From positions 1 through 64,000 of the forward strand of contig NZ_CAJQYY010000010.1 in assembly GCF_907164575.1 (NCBI RefSeq): a DNA stretch of 64,000 bases, written 5' to 3'. Shown piece after piece: positions 24,988 through 35,494 of this stretch. Position numbers and translations under genes: made by a program. Source of the stretch: Paraburkholderia gardini (GTDB lineage: Bacteria; Pseudomonadota; Gammaproteobacteria; Burkholderiales; Burkholderiaceae). The stretch's first letter is position 1. Each line of letters begins with the position of its first letter. The notes below the pieces were generated by a model, which was given only the letters and a program-made list of their open reading frames with translations, was not told the DNA's origin and made no database searches.

Positions 24988-27300
24988 TCAGAACGCCGTC
25001 CCGATCTGGAACTGGAATTTCTGGTACTGGTCGCCTTCATGCTTCTGCAGCGGGAAACCCAGGCTCAGCTTGAGCGGTCCGATCGGCGAGATCCACGCGA
25101 GACCCACGCCGTAGCCGTAGCGCAGGCCGTTCGCGCCATTCGAGTTGGCCGCGTTGCTCGCGTCCGCCCAGACGTTACCACCGTCGAGGAACGTGAACAC
25201 GCGCAGCGTACGATCGTAACCGGTGCCCGGCAGCGGGAACGTCAACTCGATGTTGCCGACCACCATCTTCGAACCGCCGATCGGGTCGCCCGTCGTCTTG
25301 TCGCGCGGACCCAGCGAACTCGGTTCATAACCCCGCACCGAGCCGATACCGCCCGCGTAGTAGTTCTTGAAAATCGGGTATGGCTTGCCGCCGAGACCGT
25401 TACCATAGCCGCCCTGGAAGTTGAGGCCCAGCACGAAGCCACGCGAGAACGAATAATAGTACTGCGCCTGGAGGTCGGCCTTGTAATACTGCGTGCCGCC
25501 GACCGGCGTGCCGTACTCGGCGTTGGCCTGCGTGAAGTAGCCGCGGCTCGGGACAAGCGCGCTATCGCGCGCATCGCGCGACCAGCCAACAGTGAGCGGT
25601 ACGTTGTTCGATACGCGACCGAAATCGTTAACGTACTGTTGATATGACGCCGGCGTGTTCGCATCGACGTCGAGCGTATTCTGTTCGAGGCCCGCGCCGA
25701 AGTAGACCGTATCCAGTTCCGAGAACGGGATACCGAACTTCAGGTCGCCGCCCATCGTGACGATCTTGAAGCTTGAATCCGTCGAGTAATACAGCGGCTC
25801 GTACGTACGGTAGTAGACGTCGGTAATGCGCTTGATGCCATCGACCGTGAAGTACGGGTCGACCTGCGTGACCGTCAACGTGCGGTATGTTTTTGCCGTG
25901 TTCACGTTGACCGAGAGACTCGTACCCGAACCGAACACGTTGTCCTGCGACACACCGGCCGACAGCACGACCTTGTCGGTCGACGAGAAACCCGCGCCCA
26001 GCGTGATCGCGCCGGTCGGCTTTTCGGCCACTTTGACGTCGACGTCCACCTGGTCGGGCGTGCCTTCCACCGGCGTTGTCGTGACGTCCACATCGGTGAA
26101 GTAGCCAAGACGGTTGATACGGTCTTTCGACAGCGCGAGGCGGTTCGAATCGAACCATGAGCTTTCAAGCTGGCGCATTTCGCGGCGCACGACTTCGTCA
26201 CGCGTACGCGTGTTGCCCACGACGTTGATCCGGCGCACATACACGCGGCGGCTCGGATCGACCTGCAGCGTGAGGTCGACCTTGTGATGTTCCTGGTCGA
26301 TCTGCGGCAGCGCGTTCACCGTGGCGAACGCGTAGCCGTATTCGCCGAGCTTGTCGACGATCGCCTTTGTTGTGGCCTGCAGCTTTTCCGCCGAAAAACG
26401 GTCGCCGGCCTTGATCTTGATCAGCTTGTTGAGCTCGGCTTCGCGATCCAGCAGATTGCCCGCGAGCTTGATGCTCGAGATCGTGTACGGCTCGCCTTCG
26501 TGCAGCGCGACCGTCAGGTACATGTCCTTCTTGTCCGGCGAGATCGACACCTGGGTCGACTCGATGCTGAACTCGAGGTAGCCGCGATTCAGGTAATACG
26601 AGCGGACGTTTTCGAGGTCGCCCGTGAGCTTTTCCTTCGCGTACAGGTCGTTCTTCGTGTACCACGAGAACCAGTTCGGCGTGGACAGCTGCATTTCATC
26701 GCGCAGCGTGCCGGTGCTGAACGCCTTGTTGCCGATGAAGTTGATCTGGCGGATCTTGGCGCTCGGACCTTCGACGACCGAGAACAGCACCGCGACGCGG
26801 TTGCGGTCGATCGGCGTGATGGTCGTGGTGACTTCGGCGGCGTAGAAGCCGCGCGTCAGGTACTGGCGCTTCAGTTCCTGCTCGGCCTTGTCGACGAGCG
26901 CCTTGTCGTAGTAACGGCCTTGCGACAGCCCGACGGCACGCAGCGCCTTCGCCAGGTTGTCTTTTTCGAATTCGTGAATACCGGAGAAATCGATCGTGCC
27001 GATGGCCGGCCGTTCGATTACCTGCACGATGACGACGTTGCCTTCGGTGGCGATCTTCACGTCGTTGAAGAAGCCCGTTGCGTAGAGCGCCCGGATGGCT
27101 TCGGACGCCTTGTCGTCATTGAACGTATCGCCCTGCTTGATCGGCAGATACGAAAACACGGTACCGGGTTCGACGCGCTGCAACCCCTCGATCCGAATGT
27201 CCTGCACCACGAAAGGTGTCGTCGCGTGAGCCACCAGCCCATGCGCGGCAAATGCCGCGGCTACAACTGTCTTTGGAACAAAGCGATGAGGTTTAAACAA
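24988..27300 (-). CDS. bamA: Outer-membrane protein assembly factor BamA
   Basis: The 770-residue Omp85 protein has a signal peptide (ending GLVAHA-TTP), five POTRA domains from about residue 28 to 425 (starting FVVQDIRIEGLQRVEPGTVF), and a 16-strand barrel. The barrel carries the conserved loop-6 motif in YYAGGIGSVRGYEPSSLGPRD (VRGY) and ends in a C-terminal Phe (QFQIGTAF), the BAM recognition signal. It inserts beta-barrel proteins into the outer membrane. It follows rseP and precedes skp. Confidence 0.98.
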   Translation of the reverse strand: MFKPHRFVPKTVVAAAFAAHGLVAHATTPFVVQDIRIEGLQRVEPGTVFSYLPIKQGDTFNDDKASEAIRALYATGFFNDVKIATEGNVVIVQVIERPAIGTIDFSGIHEFEKDNLAKALRAVGLSQGRYYDKALVDKAEQELKRQYLTRGFYAAEVTTTITPIDRNRVAVLFSVVEGPSAKIRQINFIGNKAFSTGTLRDEMQLSTPNWFSWYTKNDLYAKEKLTGDLENVRSYYLNRGYLEFSIESTQVSISPDKKDMYLTVALHEGEPYTISSIKLAGNLLDREAELNKLIKIKAGDRFSAEKLQATTKAIVDKLGEYGYAFATVNALPQIDQEHHKVDLTLQVDPSRRVYVRRINVVGNTRTRDEVVRREMRQLESSWFDSNRLALSKDRINRLGYFTDVDVTTTPVEGTPDQVDVDVKVAEKPTGAITLGAGFSSTDKVVLSAGVSQDNVFGSGTSLSVNVNTAKTYRTLTVTQVDPYFTVDGIKRITDVYYRTYEPLYYSTDSSFKIVTMGGDLKFGIPFSELDTVYFGAGLEQNTLDVDANTPASYQQYVNDFGRVSNNVPLTVGWSRDARDSALVPSRGYFTQANAEYGTPVGGTQYYKADLQAQYYYSFSRGFVLGLNFQGGYGNGLGGKPYPIFKNYYAGGIGSVRGYEPSSLGPRDKTTGDPIGGSKMVVGNIELTFPLPGTGYDRTLRVFTFLDGGNVWADASNAANSNGANGLRYGYGVGLAWISPIGPLKLSLGFPLQKHEGDQYQKFQFQIGTAF

Positions 27301-27367
27301 CGTGCTTCCCCAGTATGTATAGCTGCATCAGGTCGGGCGGTCGCCATCGTGAACGCCACCAGACACT

Positions 27368-28756
27368 TTAAAAATGGATTAAACGAGCAAGATCGTTGAA
27401 GAGCGCGATCGCCGACAGTGCGACGATGCAAACCAGCCCCGCTCTCTGCAGAACAAGCTGCCAGCGATCAGATACGGCTTTGCCGGTTACAGCTTCAACC
27501 AAATAATATAACAGATGACCCCCGTCCAATACCGGAATTGGTAAGAGGTTTAACACACCGAGACTGATACTGACGAGCGCGAGGAACGACAAAAACGCAG
27601 ACGGACCAAGGCGTGCGCTCTTTCCCGCGTAGTCGGCGATCGTCACGGGACCGGACAGATTCTTCAGCGACGCCTCGCCGGTGATCATCCTTCCGAACAT
27701 GCGAAGCGAGTACACCGCGATGTCCCACGTGCGGTGCGCGCCCATCTGAACGCTCTCGAGCGGCCCGTAACGCACATCGACGGACGGCACCTGCGTCGCG
27801 AGCGCCGCGCCAATGCGGCCGATGTTCTGGCCGGTGGCGTCGTCGCGAGTCAGTACCGGCACGACGCTCAGATCGCGCTGCACGCCCGTCTGGCTGCCCT
27901 GCGTGCCGCGCTCGATCTGCAACGTGATCGACTTGCCCGCATGGGCCTTGACGTAAGCGATGAAAGCTGTCGCGCTGCCGACCGGATGACCGTCGGCTGC
28001 GCGAACCGTGTCGCCTGCCGCAAGACCTGCTTTCTGCGCCGCGCTGCCCGGTTCGACACTCGCCACCGTCAGCGTGCCGCCGCCCGGCTCGAAGCCAAGA
28101 CGGGTCATGAAATCGTCGTCGACGTCGCGATCGGCAAAGTCCCGCAGATCCAGCGCAAAATCGAACGTGCCGCGCCCATCCTTCGCGCCCAGCACGACGC
28201 GCCGGTGATCGAACGCGGCACCCAGCAGCTTCCAGCGCAAATCGGACCACGAGCGGACCGGATCGGTCTCGCCGCCGTTTTCGTCGCGAATCGATACGAC
28301 CGTTTCGCCGCCGTCGAAACCCGCACGCGCGGCCAGCGTGTTCGCCGCGGGCGCCGCGACGATCGCCGCGGGCTCAGTCACGCCGCTCGCAAACACCACC
28401 GCGAACAGCACGATCGCCAGCAGGAAATTCGCGACGGGACCGGCCACGACAATCGCAAACCGTTTCGCGACGGACTGCCGGTTGAACGCGTACGGCAGTT
28501 CCCCGGCCGGGATCGTGGTGCCTTCTTCACGCTCGTCGAGCATCTTCACATAGCCGCCCAGCGGCAGCGCGGCGATCGTCCACTCGGTGCCGGTCTTTTT
28601 GCTGACCCACTGAACAAGCGGTTTGCCGAAGCCGATCGAAAACCGCAGCACCTTCACGCCGCACAGACGCGCGACGCTGTAATGGCCGTATTCGTGCACG
28701 ACAACGAGCACGCCAATCGCAACGGCGAAAGCGACCAGTTCGATCAGCACATTCAT
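27368..28756 (-). CDS. rseP: RseP intramembrane site-2 zinc protease
   Basis: The 462-residue protein has the active-site helix VVVHEYGHYSVA (H21, E22, H25) at the N-terminus, the LPLGGYVKMLDEREE loop, two PDZ regions (the second near GGTLTVASVEPGSAAQKAGLAAGD), and the C-terminal LDG motif NLLPIPVLDGGHLL. RseP cleaves anti-sigma factors such as RseA and leftover signal peptides. It lies between dxr (7-base gap) and bamA. Confidence 0.97.
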   Translation of the reverse strand: MNVLIELVAFAVAIGVLVVVHEYGHYSVARLCGVKVLRFSIGFGKPLVQWVSKKTGTEWTIAALPLGGYVKMLDEREEGTTIPAGELPYAFNRQSVAKRFAIVVAGPVANFLLAIVLFAVVFASGVTEPAAIVAAPAANTLAARAGFDGGETVVSIRDENGGETDPVRSWSDLRWKLLGAAFDHRRVVLGAKDGRGTFDFALDLRDFADRDVDDDFMTRLGFEPGGGTLTVASVEPGSAAQKAGLAAGDTVRAADGHPVGSATAFIAYVKAHAGKSITLQIERGTQGSQTGVQRDLSVVPVLTRDDATGQNIGRIGAALATQVPSVDVRYGPLESVQMGAHRTWDIAVYSLRMFGRMITGEASLKNLSGPVTIADYAGKSARLGPSAFLSFLALVSISLGVLNLLPIPVLDGGHLLYYLVEAVTGKAVSDRWQLVLQRAGLVCIVALSAIALFNDLARLIHF

Positions 28757-28763
28757 GAACGCC

Positions 28764-29966
28764 TCACTGGACGGCGCGTTCCGGATGGACGCCCGCGGGC
28801 AGCCGGTCGATAAAGGCCGTGGCGGCGCGGCGCGCGGCGGCGTCGGCTTCGATCACGTCTTCGAGGGCGGCGGCGCTGCGGTTCGACAACCCGTTCAGCA
28901 CGGCATCGACCACCTGCGCAATGGCCATGAAACCGATCCGTCGCGACAGGAACGCGTCGACCGCGACCTCGTTCGCGGCGTTCAGCGCCGCACTCGCGAT
29001 GCCGCCTTCAGCCAGCGCCTTCGTGGCAAGCGCGAGGCACGGGAAGCGCGTGTAATCCGGCCGCTCGAACGACAGCGACGCGACCTGCGCGAGATCGAGT
29101 TGCGCGACGCCAGAATCGACGCGATCCGGGAACGCCAGCGCATGCGCGATCGGCGTGCGCATATCGGGATTGCCGAGTTGCGCGAGCACCGAGCCGTCCG
29201 CGTACGACACCATCGAATGGATCACGCTTTGCGGGTGAATCAGCACTTCGATACGTTCGCCCGGCAGATTGAAGAGCCAGTGCGCCTCGATGACTTCGAG
29301 GCCCTTGTTCATCATCGTCGCCGAGTCGACTGAAATCTTTCGACCCATCACCCAGTTCGGATGCGCGCAGGCTTCGTCGGGTGTGACGTCGACGAGCGTC
29401 GACGGTTCGCGTGTGCGGAACGGGCCGCCCGACGCAGTCAGGATGATCTTCGACACGCCGCCGTGCAGCGCCGCTTCACGCGGCAGGCACTGGAAAACCG
29501 CGTTGTGTTCGCTGTCGACAGGCAGCAGGATCGCGCCGTTGTCGCGCACCGCGTCCATGAAGATCGCGCCCGACATCACCAGCGCTTCCTTGTTCGCAAG
29601 CAGGATGCGCTTGCCGGCGCGCGCGGCGGCCAGACTCGGCGCGAGACCCGCCGCGCCGACGATTGCGGCAACCACCGTGTCGCAGCCCTCGCTCTTCGAC
29701 ACGTCGACGAGCGCCTGCGGGCCGTATGTGACTTCGGTCTTGCAGCCGGCCTCGCGCAGCTTCGTCGCGACCTGCGCGGCCGTTGCCGCATCGCCGACGA
29801 CGGCCACTTCGGGCGAAAAGCGCAGACACTGCTCGACGAGCTTGTCGCCGTTACGGTGTGCGGTCAGCGCGTAGACAGAGAAACGCTCGGGATGACGCGC
29901 AACGACGTCGAGCGTGCTGTCTCCAATCGAGCCCGTTGAACCGAGCAGAGTTAATCGTTTTTGCAT
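28764..29966 (-). CDS. dxr: 1-deoxy-D-xylulose-5-phosphate reductoisomerase
   Basis: Dxr converts DXP to MEP with NADPH, the committed step of the non-mevalonate isoprenoid pathway. The start at ATG 29966 ([20 protein letters not shown]) sits behind AAAGAG and gives 400 residues; the longer frame to 30065 overlaps cdsA. NADPH-binding [10 protein letters not shown], the [13 protein letters not shown] metal/substrate region, TASGGPFRT and the flexible-loop [18 protein letters not shown] are all present. It sits 10 bases from cdsA and supplies precursors for UppS. Confidence 0.97.
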   Translation of the reverse strand: MQKRLTLLGSTGSIGDSTLDVVARHPERFSVYALTAHRNGDKLVEQCLRFSPEVAVVGDAATAAQVATKLREAGCKTEVTYGPQALVDVSKSEGCDTVVAAIVGAAGLAPSLAAARAGKRILLANKEALVMSGAIFMDAVRDNGAILLPVDSEHNAVFQCLPREAALHGGVSKIILTASGGPFRTREPSTLVDVTPDEACAHPNWVMGRKISVDSATMMNKGLEVIEAHWLFNLPGERIEVLIHPQSVIHSMVSYADGSVLAQLGNPDMRTPIAHALAFPDRVDSGVAQLDLAQVASLSFERPDYTRFPCLALATKALAEGGIASAALNAANEVAVDAFLSRRIGFMAIAQVVDAVLNGLSNRSAAALEDVIEADAAARRAATAFIDRLPAGVHPERAVQ

Positions 29967-29976
29967 GTCTCTTTCT

Positions 29977-30798
29977 CTAGCCGAGCAGCAGCATCGCAAG
30001 CGGCAGCACCGGCAATAACGCGTCGATACGGTCGAGGACGCCGCCGTGTCCCGGCAGCAGGCCACTGGAATCCTTCACGCCAGCCTGGCGCTTCAGCATC
30101 GACTCGAACAGGTCGCCGACGACGCTGAATATCACCAGCACGGTCAGCGCAATGAGCGCCCGCAGGGCGCCATGGCGCTCCAGCAGCGCCGAATACAGGG
30201 TCGGCTCGAACGCATGGACGGCGACGGCCGCGATAGCCACGGCCAGTACGGCAACCCAGCCGCCCAGCGCGCCTTCCCAGGTCTTGCCCGGGCTGATGGC
30301 AGGTGCGAGTTTATGCCTGCCGAATGCCTTGCCTGAGAAGTATGCGCCGATATCGGCCAGCCATACCACTAGCAGCAGGGAGAGCACGAACGGCACGCCG
30401 GCCATGCGGGCCGCCACGAGCGCATGCCAGCAGGCGACGAACACCAGCAGGCCCGCGACCAGCAGGAAACCCCGCCAGGCGCCCTGTGCGAGCATCGGCT
30501 TGCGCAGCAGGACGAACGGCCCGACGAGCACCCAGAAAACCGACGCCGCCTGGAAGAGCGGCCGGGGCTCGTCGACGCCCGTGCCGAGCTTCGTGCTCGC
30601 AACGAGCGCCACGGCGGCGATCAGCGCATAAACGACCGGGCCGGCGCCGCCCAGCTTCAGGAGGCGCGCCCATTCCCAGGCGGCGAAAACGACGACGAAC
30701 GCGATCAGCGCGCCAAACGCGCCCACCGGCGCAAAGAAGGTGACCGGCAGAAAGACAGCCAGCAGGACGAGCGCCGTGATGACACGGGTTTTTAGCAT
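29977..30798 (-). CDS. cdsA: Phosphatidate cytidylyltransferase
   Basis: CdsA makes CDP-diacylglycerol, precursor of all phospholipids. The start at ATG 30798 ([20 protein letters not shown]) gives 273 residues and overlaps the uppS end by seven bases; the frame reads open to 31488 only as an artefact within uppS. About eight membrane helices and the C-terminal signature are present ([33 protein letters not shown], with catalytic Asp residues). Confidence 0.96.
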   Translation of the reverse strand: MLKTRVITALVLLAVFLPVTFFAPVGAFGALIAFVVVFAAWEWARLLKLGGAGPVVYALIAAVALVASTKLGTGVDEPRPLFQAASVFWVLVGPFVLLRKPMLAQGAWRGFLLVAGLLVFVACWHALVAARMAGVPFVLSLLLVVWLADIGAYFSGKAFGRHKLAPAISPGKTWEGALGGWVAVLAVAIAAVAVHAFEPTLYSALLERHGALRALIALTVLVIFSVVGDLFESMLKRQAGVKDSSGLLPGHGGVLDRIDALLPVLPLAMLLLG

Positions 30799-31574
30799 GG
30801 AAGCGAATCGACGTTCTGCGATTGCGGTTCGAGCTGCGCGCTCGTGCGGCCGAAGCGGCGCTCGCGCTCCGTATAGGATTCGATGGCGTGACCGAGCGCG
30901 TCGGCGTCGAAATCCGGCCAGAAGGTATCGGTGAAATAGAATTCGGTGTACGCGAGCTGCCACAGCAGGAAATTGCTGATGCGCTGCTCGCCGCCGGTAC
31001 GGATGAAGAGATCCGGTTCGGGCGCGTAGGCCATCGCGAGATGTTCGGCGAAGGCTTCTTCGGTCACCTCGACGGGGCGACCCGCCGCGACCGACTGCTC
31101 GACCAGCGCGCGGGTGGCCTGCATGATGTCCCAGCGCCCGCCGTAATTGGCGGCGATGGTCAGCGTAAGGCGGGTATTGCGCGCGGTTTTCGTCTCCGCG
31201 CGACGGATCAGGTCCTGAATGCGCGTATCGAACATCGTGAGGTCGCCGACCACGCGCAGACGGATGCCGTTCGCGTGCAGCTTGCCGATTTCGCGCTCCA
31301 GCGCGGTCACGAAAAGGCGCATCAGGAACGACACTTCGTCGTTCGGACGACGCCAGTTTTCGGAGCTGAACGCGAACAGTGTCAGATATTCGACGCCGCG
31401 GCGGGCACACGCCTCGACGGTAGCCCGCACCGCGTCGACGCCACGGGTATGGCCCGCCACGCGCGGCAGCCGGCGCTGCGTCGCCCAACGGCCATTGCCG
31501 TCCATGATGATCGCGATATGTCGCGGCACCGCCGCGACATCAGGCACGCGAACGGTAGAGCTGGTATAGGTCAT
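30792..31574 (-). CDS. uppS: Isoprenyl transferase (undecaprenyl diphosphate synthase)
   Basis: UppS condenses isopentenyl units onto farnesyl diphosphate to make the C55 carrier lipid for peptidoglycan and O-antigen. The 260-residue protein contains [13 protein letters not shown] (catalytic D25), [28 protein letters not shown] and [20 protein letters not shown], all family signatures. It overlaps cdsA and follows frr by 62 bases. Confidence 0.97.
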   Translation of the reverse strand: MTYTSSTVRVPDVAAVPRHIAIIMDGNGRWATQRRLPRVAGHTRGVDAVRATVEACARRGVEYLTLFAFSSENWRRPNDEVSFLMRLFVTALEREIGKLHANGIRLRVVGDLTMFDTRIQDLIRRAETKTARNTRLTLTIAANYGGRWDIMQATRALVEQSVAAGRPVEVTEEAFAEHLAMAYAPEPDLFIRTGGEQRISNFLLWQLAYTEFYFTDTFWPDFDADALGHAIESYTERERRFGRTSAQLEPQSQNVDSLPC

Positions 31575-31636
31575 GGCCGTCGGGACAAAGACTGCAAAAA
31601 AAAGTGAAACCGTGAAGATGCTGGAGCCGGACGGTT

Positions 31637-32197
31637 TTACACCGTCATGATTTCGGCTTCCTTGGTCGTCACGAGCTTGTCGATTTCCGCGACGAACCGG
31701 TCCGTCAGCTTCTGGACGTCGTCACCGGCACGACGCTCGTCGTCTTCGGAGATTTCCTTGTCTTTCACGAGCTTCTTCAGCTGCTCGTTCGCGTCGCGGC
31801 GCAGGTTGCGCACCGCGATTTTGGCCGTTTCGGCCTCGCTCTTCACGACCTTCGTCAGCTCGCGGCGACGCTCTTCGGTCAGCGCGGGCATCGGCACACG
31901 GATCACGTCGCCCTGCGTCGCCGGGTTCAGGCCAAGATCCGATTCGCGGATCGCCTTCTCGACGACCTGCACCATCTTCTTTTCCCACGGCTGCACGCCA
32001 ATCGTGCGTGCGTCGATCAGCGTCAGGTTCGCGACCTGCGAGATAGGCACCGGCGAGCCGTAGTAATCGACCTGAATGTGGTCCAGCAGCCCCGTATGGG
32101 CGCGGCCCGTGCGGATTTTCGACAGATCGTTCTTGAACGCTTCGATCGTACGCTGCATTTTCTGGTCAGCGCCCTTCTTGATGTCAGCCACAGACAT
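31637..32197 (-). CDS. frr: Ribosome recycling factor
   Basis: RRF, with EF-G, splits post-termination ribosomes. The 186-residue protein has the family length and motifs: [60 protein letters not shown] and [25 protein letters not shown] lies nine bases before the start. It stands between pyrH and uppS in the conserved translation/cell-envelope cluster. Confidence 0.98.
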   Translation of the reverse strand: MSVADIKKGADQKMQRTIEAFKNDLSKIRTGRAHTGLLDHIQVDYYGSPVPISQVANLTLIDARTIGVQPWEKKMVQVVEKAIRESDLGLNPATQGDVIRVPMPALTEERRRELTKVVKSEAETAKIAVRNLRRDANEQLKKLVKDKEISEDDERRAGDDVQKLTDRFVAEIDKLVTTKEAEIMTV

Positions 32198-32293
32198 GAT
32201 TAAACCTCCGAACCTTTAAATCGGTGCAGGCCGGCCAGCACGCATGAGCGGCGACCTGGGCCCGCGTTCAGCCCACTTTACGTGGAAGGGAGT

Positions 32294-33007
32294 TTACACG
32301 TGGACGAGCGTGCCTTCGTCCTCGCCCTGTACGATGCGCTTGAGCGCGCCCGGCTTGACGATCGAAAACACGCGGATCGGCAGCTTCTGGTCGCGGCACA
32401 GCGCAAACGCGGTCGCGTCCATGACCTGCAGATTGCGGCCGATCGCCTCGTCGAAGCTGATCGTGGTATAGCGCGTCGCGGACGCATCCTTTTTCGGATC
32501 GGCCGAGTAGACGCCATCGACCTTCGTGGCCTTCAGCACGACTTCCGCGCCAATTTCCGAGCCGCGCAGCGCGGCGGCTGTATCCGTCGTGAAGAACGGG
32601 TTGCCCGTGCCGGCCGCGAAAATCACGACCTTGCCCTCTTCCAGCTGCCGGATGGCGCGCGGGCGGATGTACGGCTCGACGACCTGGTCCATGCGCAGCG
32701 CGGACTGCACGCGCGCCTCGATACCGGCGTGGCGCATTGCGTCCTGCAGCGCCAGCGCGTTCATCATCGTGGCAAGCATCCCCATGTAATCGGCCGTCGC
32801 ACGGTCCATGCCGGCCGCGCCGCCCGCGACGCCCCGGAAAATATTGCCACCGCCAATCACTACCGCCAGCTGCGTGCCGAGCTGCACGACCTCGGCCACG
32901 TCCGCCACCATTCTTTCGATCGTCAGGCGGTTGATGCCAAATGCATCGTCGCCCATGAGAGCTTCGCCGGAGAGTTTGAGGAGGACGCGTTTATAGGCAG
33001 TGGGCAT
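32294..33007 (-). CDS. pyrH: Uridylate kinase
   Basis: PyrH phosphorylates UMP to UDP. The 237-residue amino-acid-kinase-family protein has [56 protein letters not shown] and the uridylate-region [19 protein letters not shown]. It follows tsf, 222 bases upstream, and precedes frr. Confidence 0.98.
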   Translation of the reverse strand: MPTAYKRVLLKLSGEALMGDDAFGINRLTIERMVADVAEVVQLGTQLAVVIGGGNIFRGVAGGAAGMDRATADYMGMLATMMNALALQDAMRHAGIEARVQSALRMDQVVEPYIRPRAIRQLEEGKVVIFAAGTGNPFFTTDTAAALRGSEIGAEVVLKATKVDGVYSADPKKDASATRYTTISFDEAIGRNLQVMDATAFALCRDQKLPIRVFSIVKPGALKRIVQGEDEGTLVHV

Positions 33008-33119
33008 AGAGATATCCGGATCGCGCTGAAGAGGACGACGACAACATGGAACTGTAGGGGTGAAATGCTGATTCGGGCAAGCGCCGCCAGATTATCGGAC
33101 CCGAAGGCCCGGCCCGGGC

Positions 33120-33153
33120 GGCTGTAGCGCGGGAATCAACCCGCGTTACAGCC
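33120..33153. other. Long hairpin in the tsf-pyrH gap
   Basis: Two 14-base arms (33120-33133 and 33140-33153) pair around AATCAA with one imperfect position (G-U on one strand, A-C on the other). There is no U-tract. In the polycistronic transcript this could act as a processing or mRNA-stability hairpin, or be a dispersed palindromic element. Confidence 0.4.
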
Positions 33154-33229
33154 CGCGTCTGACCGCGTGGCACTGCCGGCCGCAGCAGGATCTTGCCCCG
33201 CCGCGGGTCAAACGATACTGCGAGACCGC

Positions 33230-34111
33230 TTATTGCTGCTTTGCAGCAGCGACCTGCGCGGCCACTTCAGCAGCGAAGTCGTCCTGTTTCTTCTCGATGC
33301 CTTCGCCGACGACGAACAGTGCGAACTTCTGCACACTCGTGTTCGCGGCCTTCAGCATCTGTTCGATCGTCTGCTTGTCGTTCTTGACGAACGGCTGGTT
33401 CAGCAGCGACACCTCCTTCAGATACTTCTGGACGCTGCCATCGACCATCTTCGCGACGATTTCAGCCGGCTTGCCCGATTCGGCGGCCTTCTGTTCAGCA
33501 ATGCTGCGTTCCTTGGCGATCAGGTCAGCCGGCACTTCGTCCGACGACAGCGAGACCGGCTTCATCGCGGCGATGTGCATCGCGACGTCCTTGCCGACCT
33601 GCTCTTCCGCGCCCGTGTACTCGACCAGCACGCCGATACGCGTGCCGTGCAGGTACGCCGCCAGCTTGTTGGGCGTTTCGAAACGCACGAAACGGCGGAT
33701 CGACAGGTTTTCACCGATCTTGCCGACCAGCGCGAGGCGCACTGCGTCGACCGTCGAGCCTTCCAGCGGCAGCGCCGACAGGGCGGCGACGTCAGCCGGG
33801 TTTTGCGTTGCGACCAGCTGGGCAACGGTGTTCGAGAAAGCGAGGAAGTCGTCGTTCTTCGAAACGAAGTCGGTTTCGCAGTTCAGCTCGACGATCGCGC
33901 CTGCGTTGCCGCCGATGAACGAAGCGATCACGCCTTCAGCCGTCACACGCGATGCTGCCTTGCTGGCCTTGTTGCCGAGCTTCACGCGCAGCAGTTCTTC
34001 AGCACGGGCCATGTCGCCTTCGGCTTCCGTCAGGGCCTTCTTGCATTCCATCATCGGCGCGTCGGTCTTCGCGCGCAGTTCTGCAACCATGCTTGCGGTA
34101 ATTGCCGCCAT
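33230..34111 (-). CDS. tsf: Elongation factor Ts
   Basis: EF-Ts exchanges GDP on EF-Tu. ATG 34111 ([20 protein letters not shown]) is chosen because AAGGAG is six bases upstream, giving 293 residues; an adjacent in-frame ATG at 34114 is too close, and the open frame to 34168 is spurious. The N-terminal domain contains [19 protein letters not shown] and [25 protein letters not shown]. It is paired with rpsB as usual, across a terminator-like hairpin. Confidence 0.98.
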   Translation of the reverse strand: MAAITASMVAELRAKTDAPMMECKKALTEAEGDMARAEELLRVKLGNKASKAASRVTAEGVIASFIGGNAGAIVELNCETDFVSKNDDFLAFSNTVAQLVATQNPADVAALSALPLEGSTVDAVRLALVGKIGENLSIRRFVRFETPNKLAAYLHGTRIGVLVEYTGAEEQVGKDVAMHIAAMKPVSLSSDEVPADLIAKERSIAEQKAAESGKPAEIVAKMVDGSVQKYLKEVSLLNQPFVKNDKQTIEQMLKAANTSVQKFALFVVGEGIEKKQDDFAAEVAAQVAAAKQQ

Positions 34112-34252
34112 CATTCGCTCCTTGAGTCTGTCTTTCACACGCCGCCCGCACTTCGATACCGGCGGCAAGAATTCGTTTCCGCTGCGGCGCGAAAAATTTG
34201 CCGCGCCGCGTGCCGGGCTGCCTGCCCGGCCTGCACTCTTTATCGCGGCTTA

Positions 34253-34285
34253 AAAAAAGGGGGCCTGTAGAAAGCCCCCTTTTTT
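34253..34285. terminator. Bidirectional terminator-like hairpin between rpsB and tsf
   Basis: AAAAAAGGGGGC (34253-34264) and GCCCCCTTTTTT (34274-34285) form a 12-bp perfect stem. It is A-rich before and T-rich after on both strands, so it can act as an intrinsic terminator in either direction. Partial read-through here would set the rpsB:tsf ratio. Confidence 0.75.
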
Positions 34286-34303
34286 GCCGGACACGGGGCA
34301 GTT

Positions 34304-35056
34304 TTACGCTTCCCCGTTGACCTCGACGAACTCGTCGCCTTCGCCGCCACGGGCAGCCTGCACCACTTCGTTGACCGCGTTCGCACGGCCTTCGAGGATC
34401 GCGTCAGCCACGCCTGCCGTGTACAGGATGACAGCCTTGCTGGCGTCGTCGTTACCCGGAATCACGTAGTCGATGCCTTCCGGCGAATGGTTCGTGTCGA
34501 CCACGGCAATGACCGGCACGCCAAGCTTGTTCGCTTCAGTGACGGCAATCTTGTGATAGCCGACGTCAACGACGAAAATCGCGTCCGGAATACCGCCCAT
34601 GTCCTTCACGCCGCCGATCGACTTTTGCAGCTTCTGGATTTCGCGTTCGAACAGGAGCGCTTCCTTCTTGCTCATGCGCTCGGTTTCGCCCGACTCAACA
34701 GCGGCTTCCATGTCCTTCAGGCGCTTGATCGACACCTTCAGCGTCTTGAAGTTGGTCAGCATGCCGCCAAGCCAGCGGGCGTTGACGTAAGGCATGCCAG
34801 CGCGCTTCGCCTCTTCGGCGATCGTGTCGCGCGATTGACGCTTCGTGCCGACAAACAGGATCGTGCCGCGATTCGCTGCCAGCTGACGCACGTACTTCAG
34901 TGCGTCGTTGTACATCGGCAGCGTCTTTTCGAGGTTGATGATGTGAATCTTGTTGCGATGGCCGAAAATGAAGGGGGCCATCTTCGGGTTCCAGAAGCGC
35001 GTCTGGTGACCAAAGTGGACACCGGCTTCCAGCATTTGACGCATGGTAACTGCCAT
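34304..35056 (-). CDS. rpsB: 30S ribosomal protein S2
   Basis: The 250-residue S2 protein contains [80 protein letters not shown] and [20 protein letters not shown]. It is the last protein to join the small subunit and binds S1. It heads the long minus-strand cluster, behind a promoter at 35284-35313 and a leader of roughly 220 bases. Confidence 0.98.
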   Translation of the reverse strand: MAVTMRQMLEAGVHFGHQTRFWNPKMAPFIFGHRNKIHIINLEKTLPMYNDALKYVRQLAANRGTILFVGTKRQSRDTIAEEAKRAGMPYVNARWLGGMLTNFKTLKVSIKRLKDMEAAVESGETERMSKKEALLFEREIQKLQKSIGGVKDMGGIPDAIFVVDVGYHKIAVTEANKLGVPVIAVVDTNHSPEGIDYVIPGNDDASKAVILYTAGVADAILEGRANAVNEVVQAARGGEGDEFVEVNGEA

Positions 35057-35277
35057 GAAAATCTCCGCGAGGGTTGGGGTCTTAAGCCGGCTGCCGTATC
35101 CACTGCGCCGCGCCCGCCTCTGCGGGAACCTGACGCCGCGAACACCCTGGGTGCGCCGGCTTGCGAGTCTGCTGCCTTGTGCTGCTTTTACTGCCTTTTA
35201 CTACTTCTTCCTTGCTGCCACATCCGCCGCCCCGGGCCCGCAGTAGCGGCACGGCAAAATAACCCTGAACGACTTAG
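35057..35277 (-). promoter_or_regulatory. Long rpsB 5' leader, candidate S2 autoregulatory region
   Basis: From the predicted start near 35277 to the rpsB ATG there are about 220 untranslated bases with several short G+C-rich self-complementary stretches, for example around 35112-35124 (CCCGC/GCGGG). Long leaders controlling S2 autoregulation are known in other proteobacteria. I do not recognise the exact fold here. No other feature was found in the 438-base rpsB/map gap apart from the promoter. Confidence 0.4.
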
Positions 35278-35283
35278 CCAAAG

Positions 35284-35313
35284 ATTATAGCACGTGACTA
35301 TCGGTCGACTCAA
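35284..35313 (-). promoter_or_regulatory. rpsB operon promoter
   Basis: On the minus strand TATAAT (35289-35284) is preceded at 18 bases by TTGAGT (35313-35308). This is the only strong sigma70-like match in the rpsB/map gap on this strand. Confidence 0.65.
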
Positions 35314-35494
35314 CCCGCGCGGTTGCCCCTGAACCGCGCGGCGGTTGCACCTTCCGGCGCCAGCGACCCGGCTGCCACGCCCGCCGATGCTCCCTCAACA
35401 TCTAGCCGGACGGCCAGAACGCCGTCTCAAAAGGCTGCGGCAGGCCCCATATGGTGCGATAATCTTTTAATAAACTGCATTTCAGGCCCGACTC

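Noticed and set aside
29977..31488. A 503-residue cdsA with a long N-terminal extension
   Set aside because: The extra residues lie within uppS coding sequence in another frame. The membrane-helix start at 30798 matches the family.
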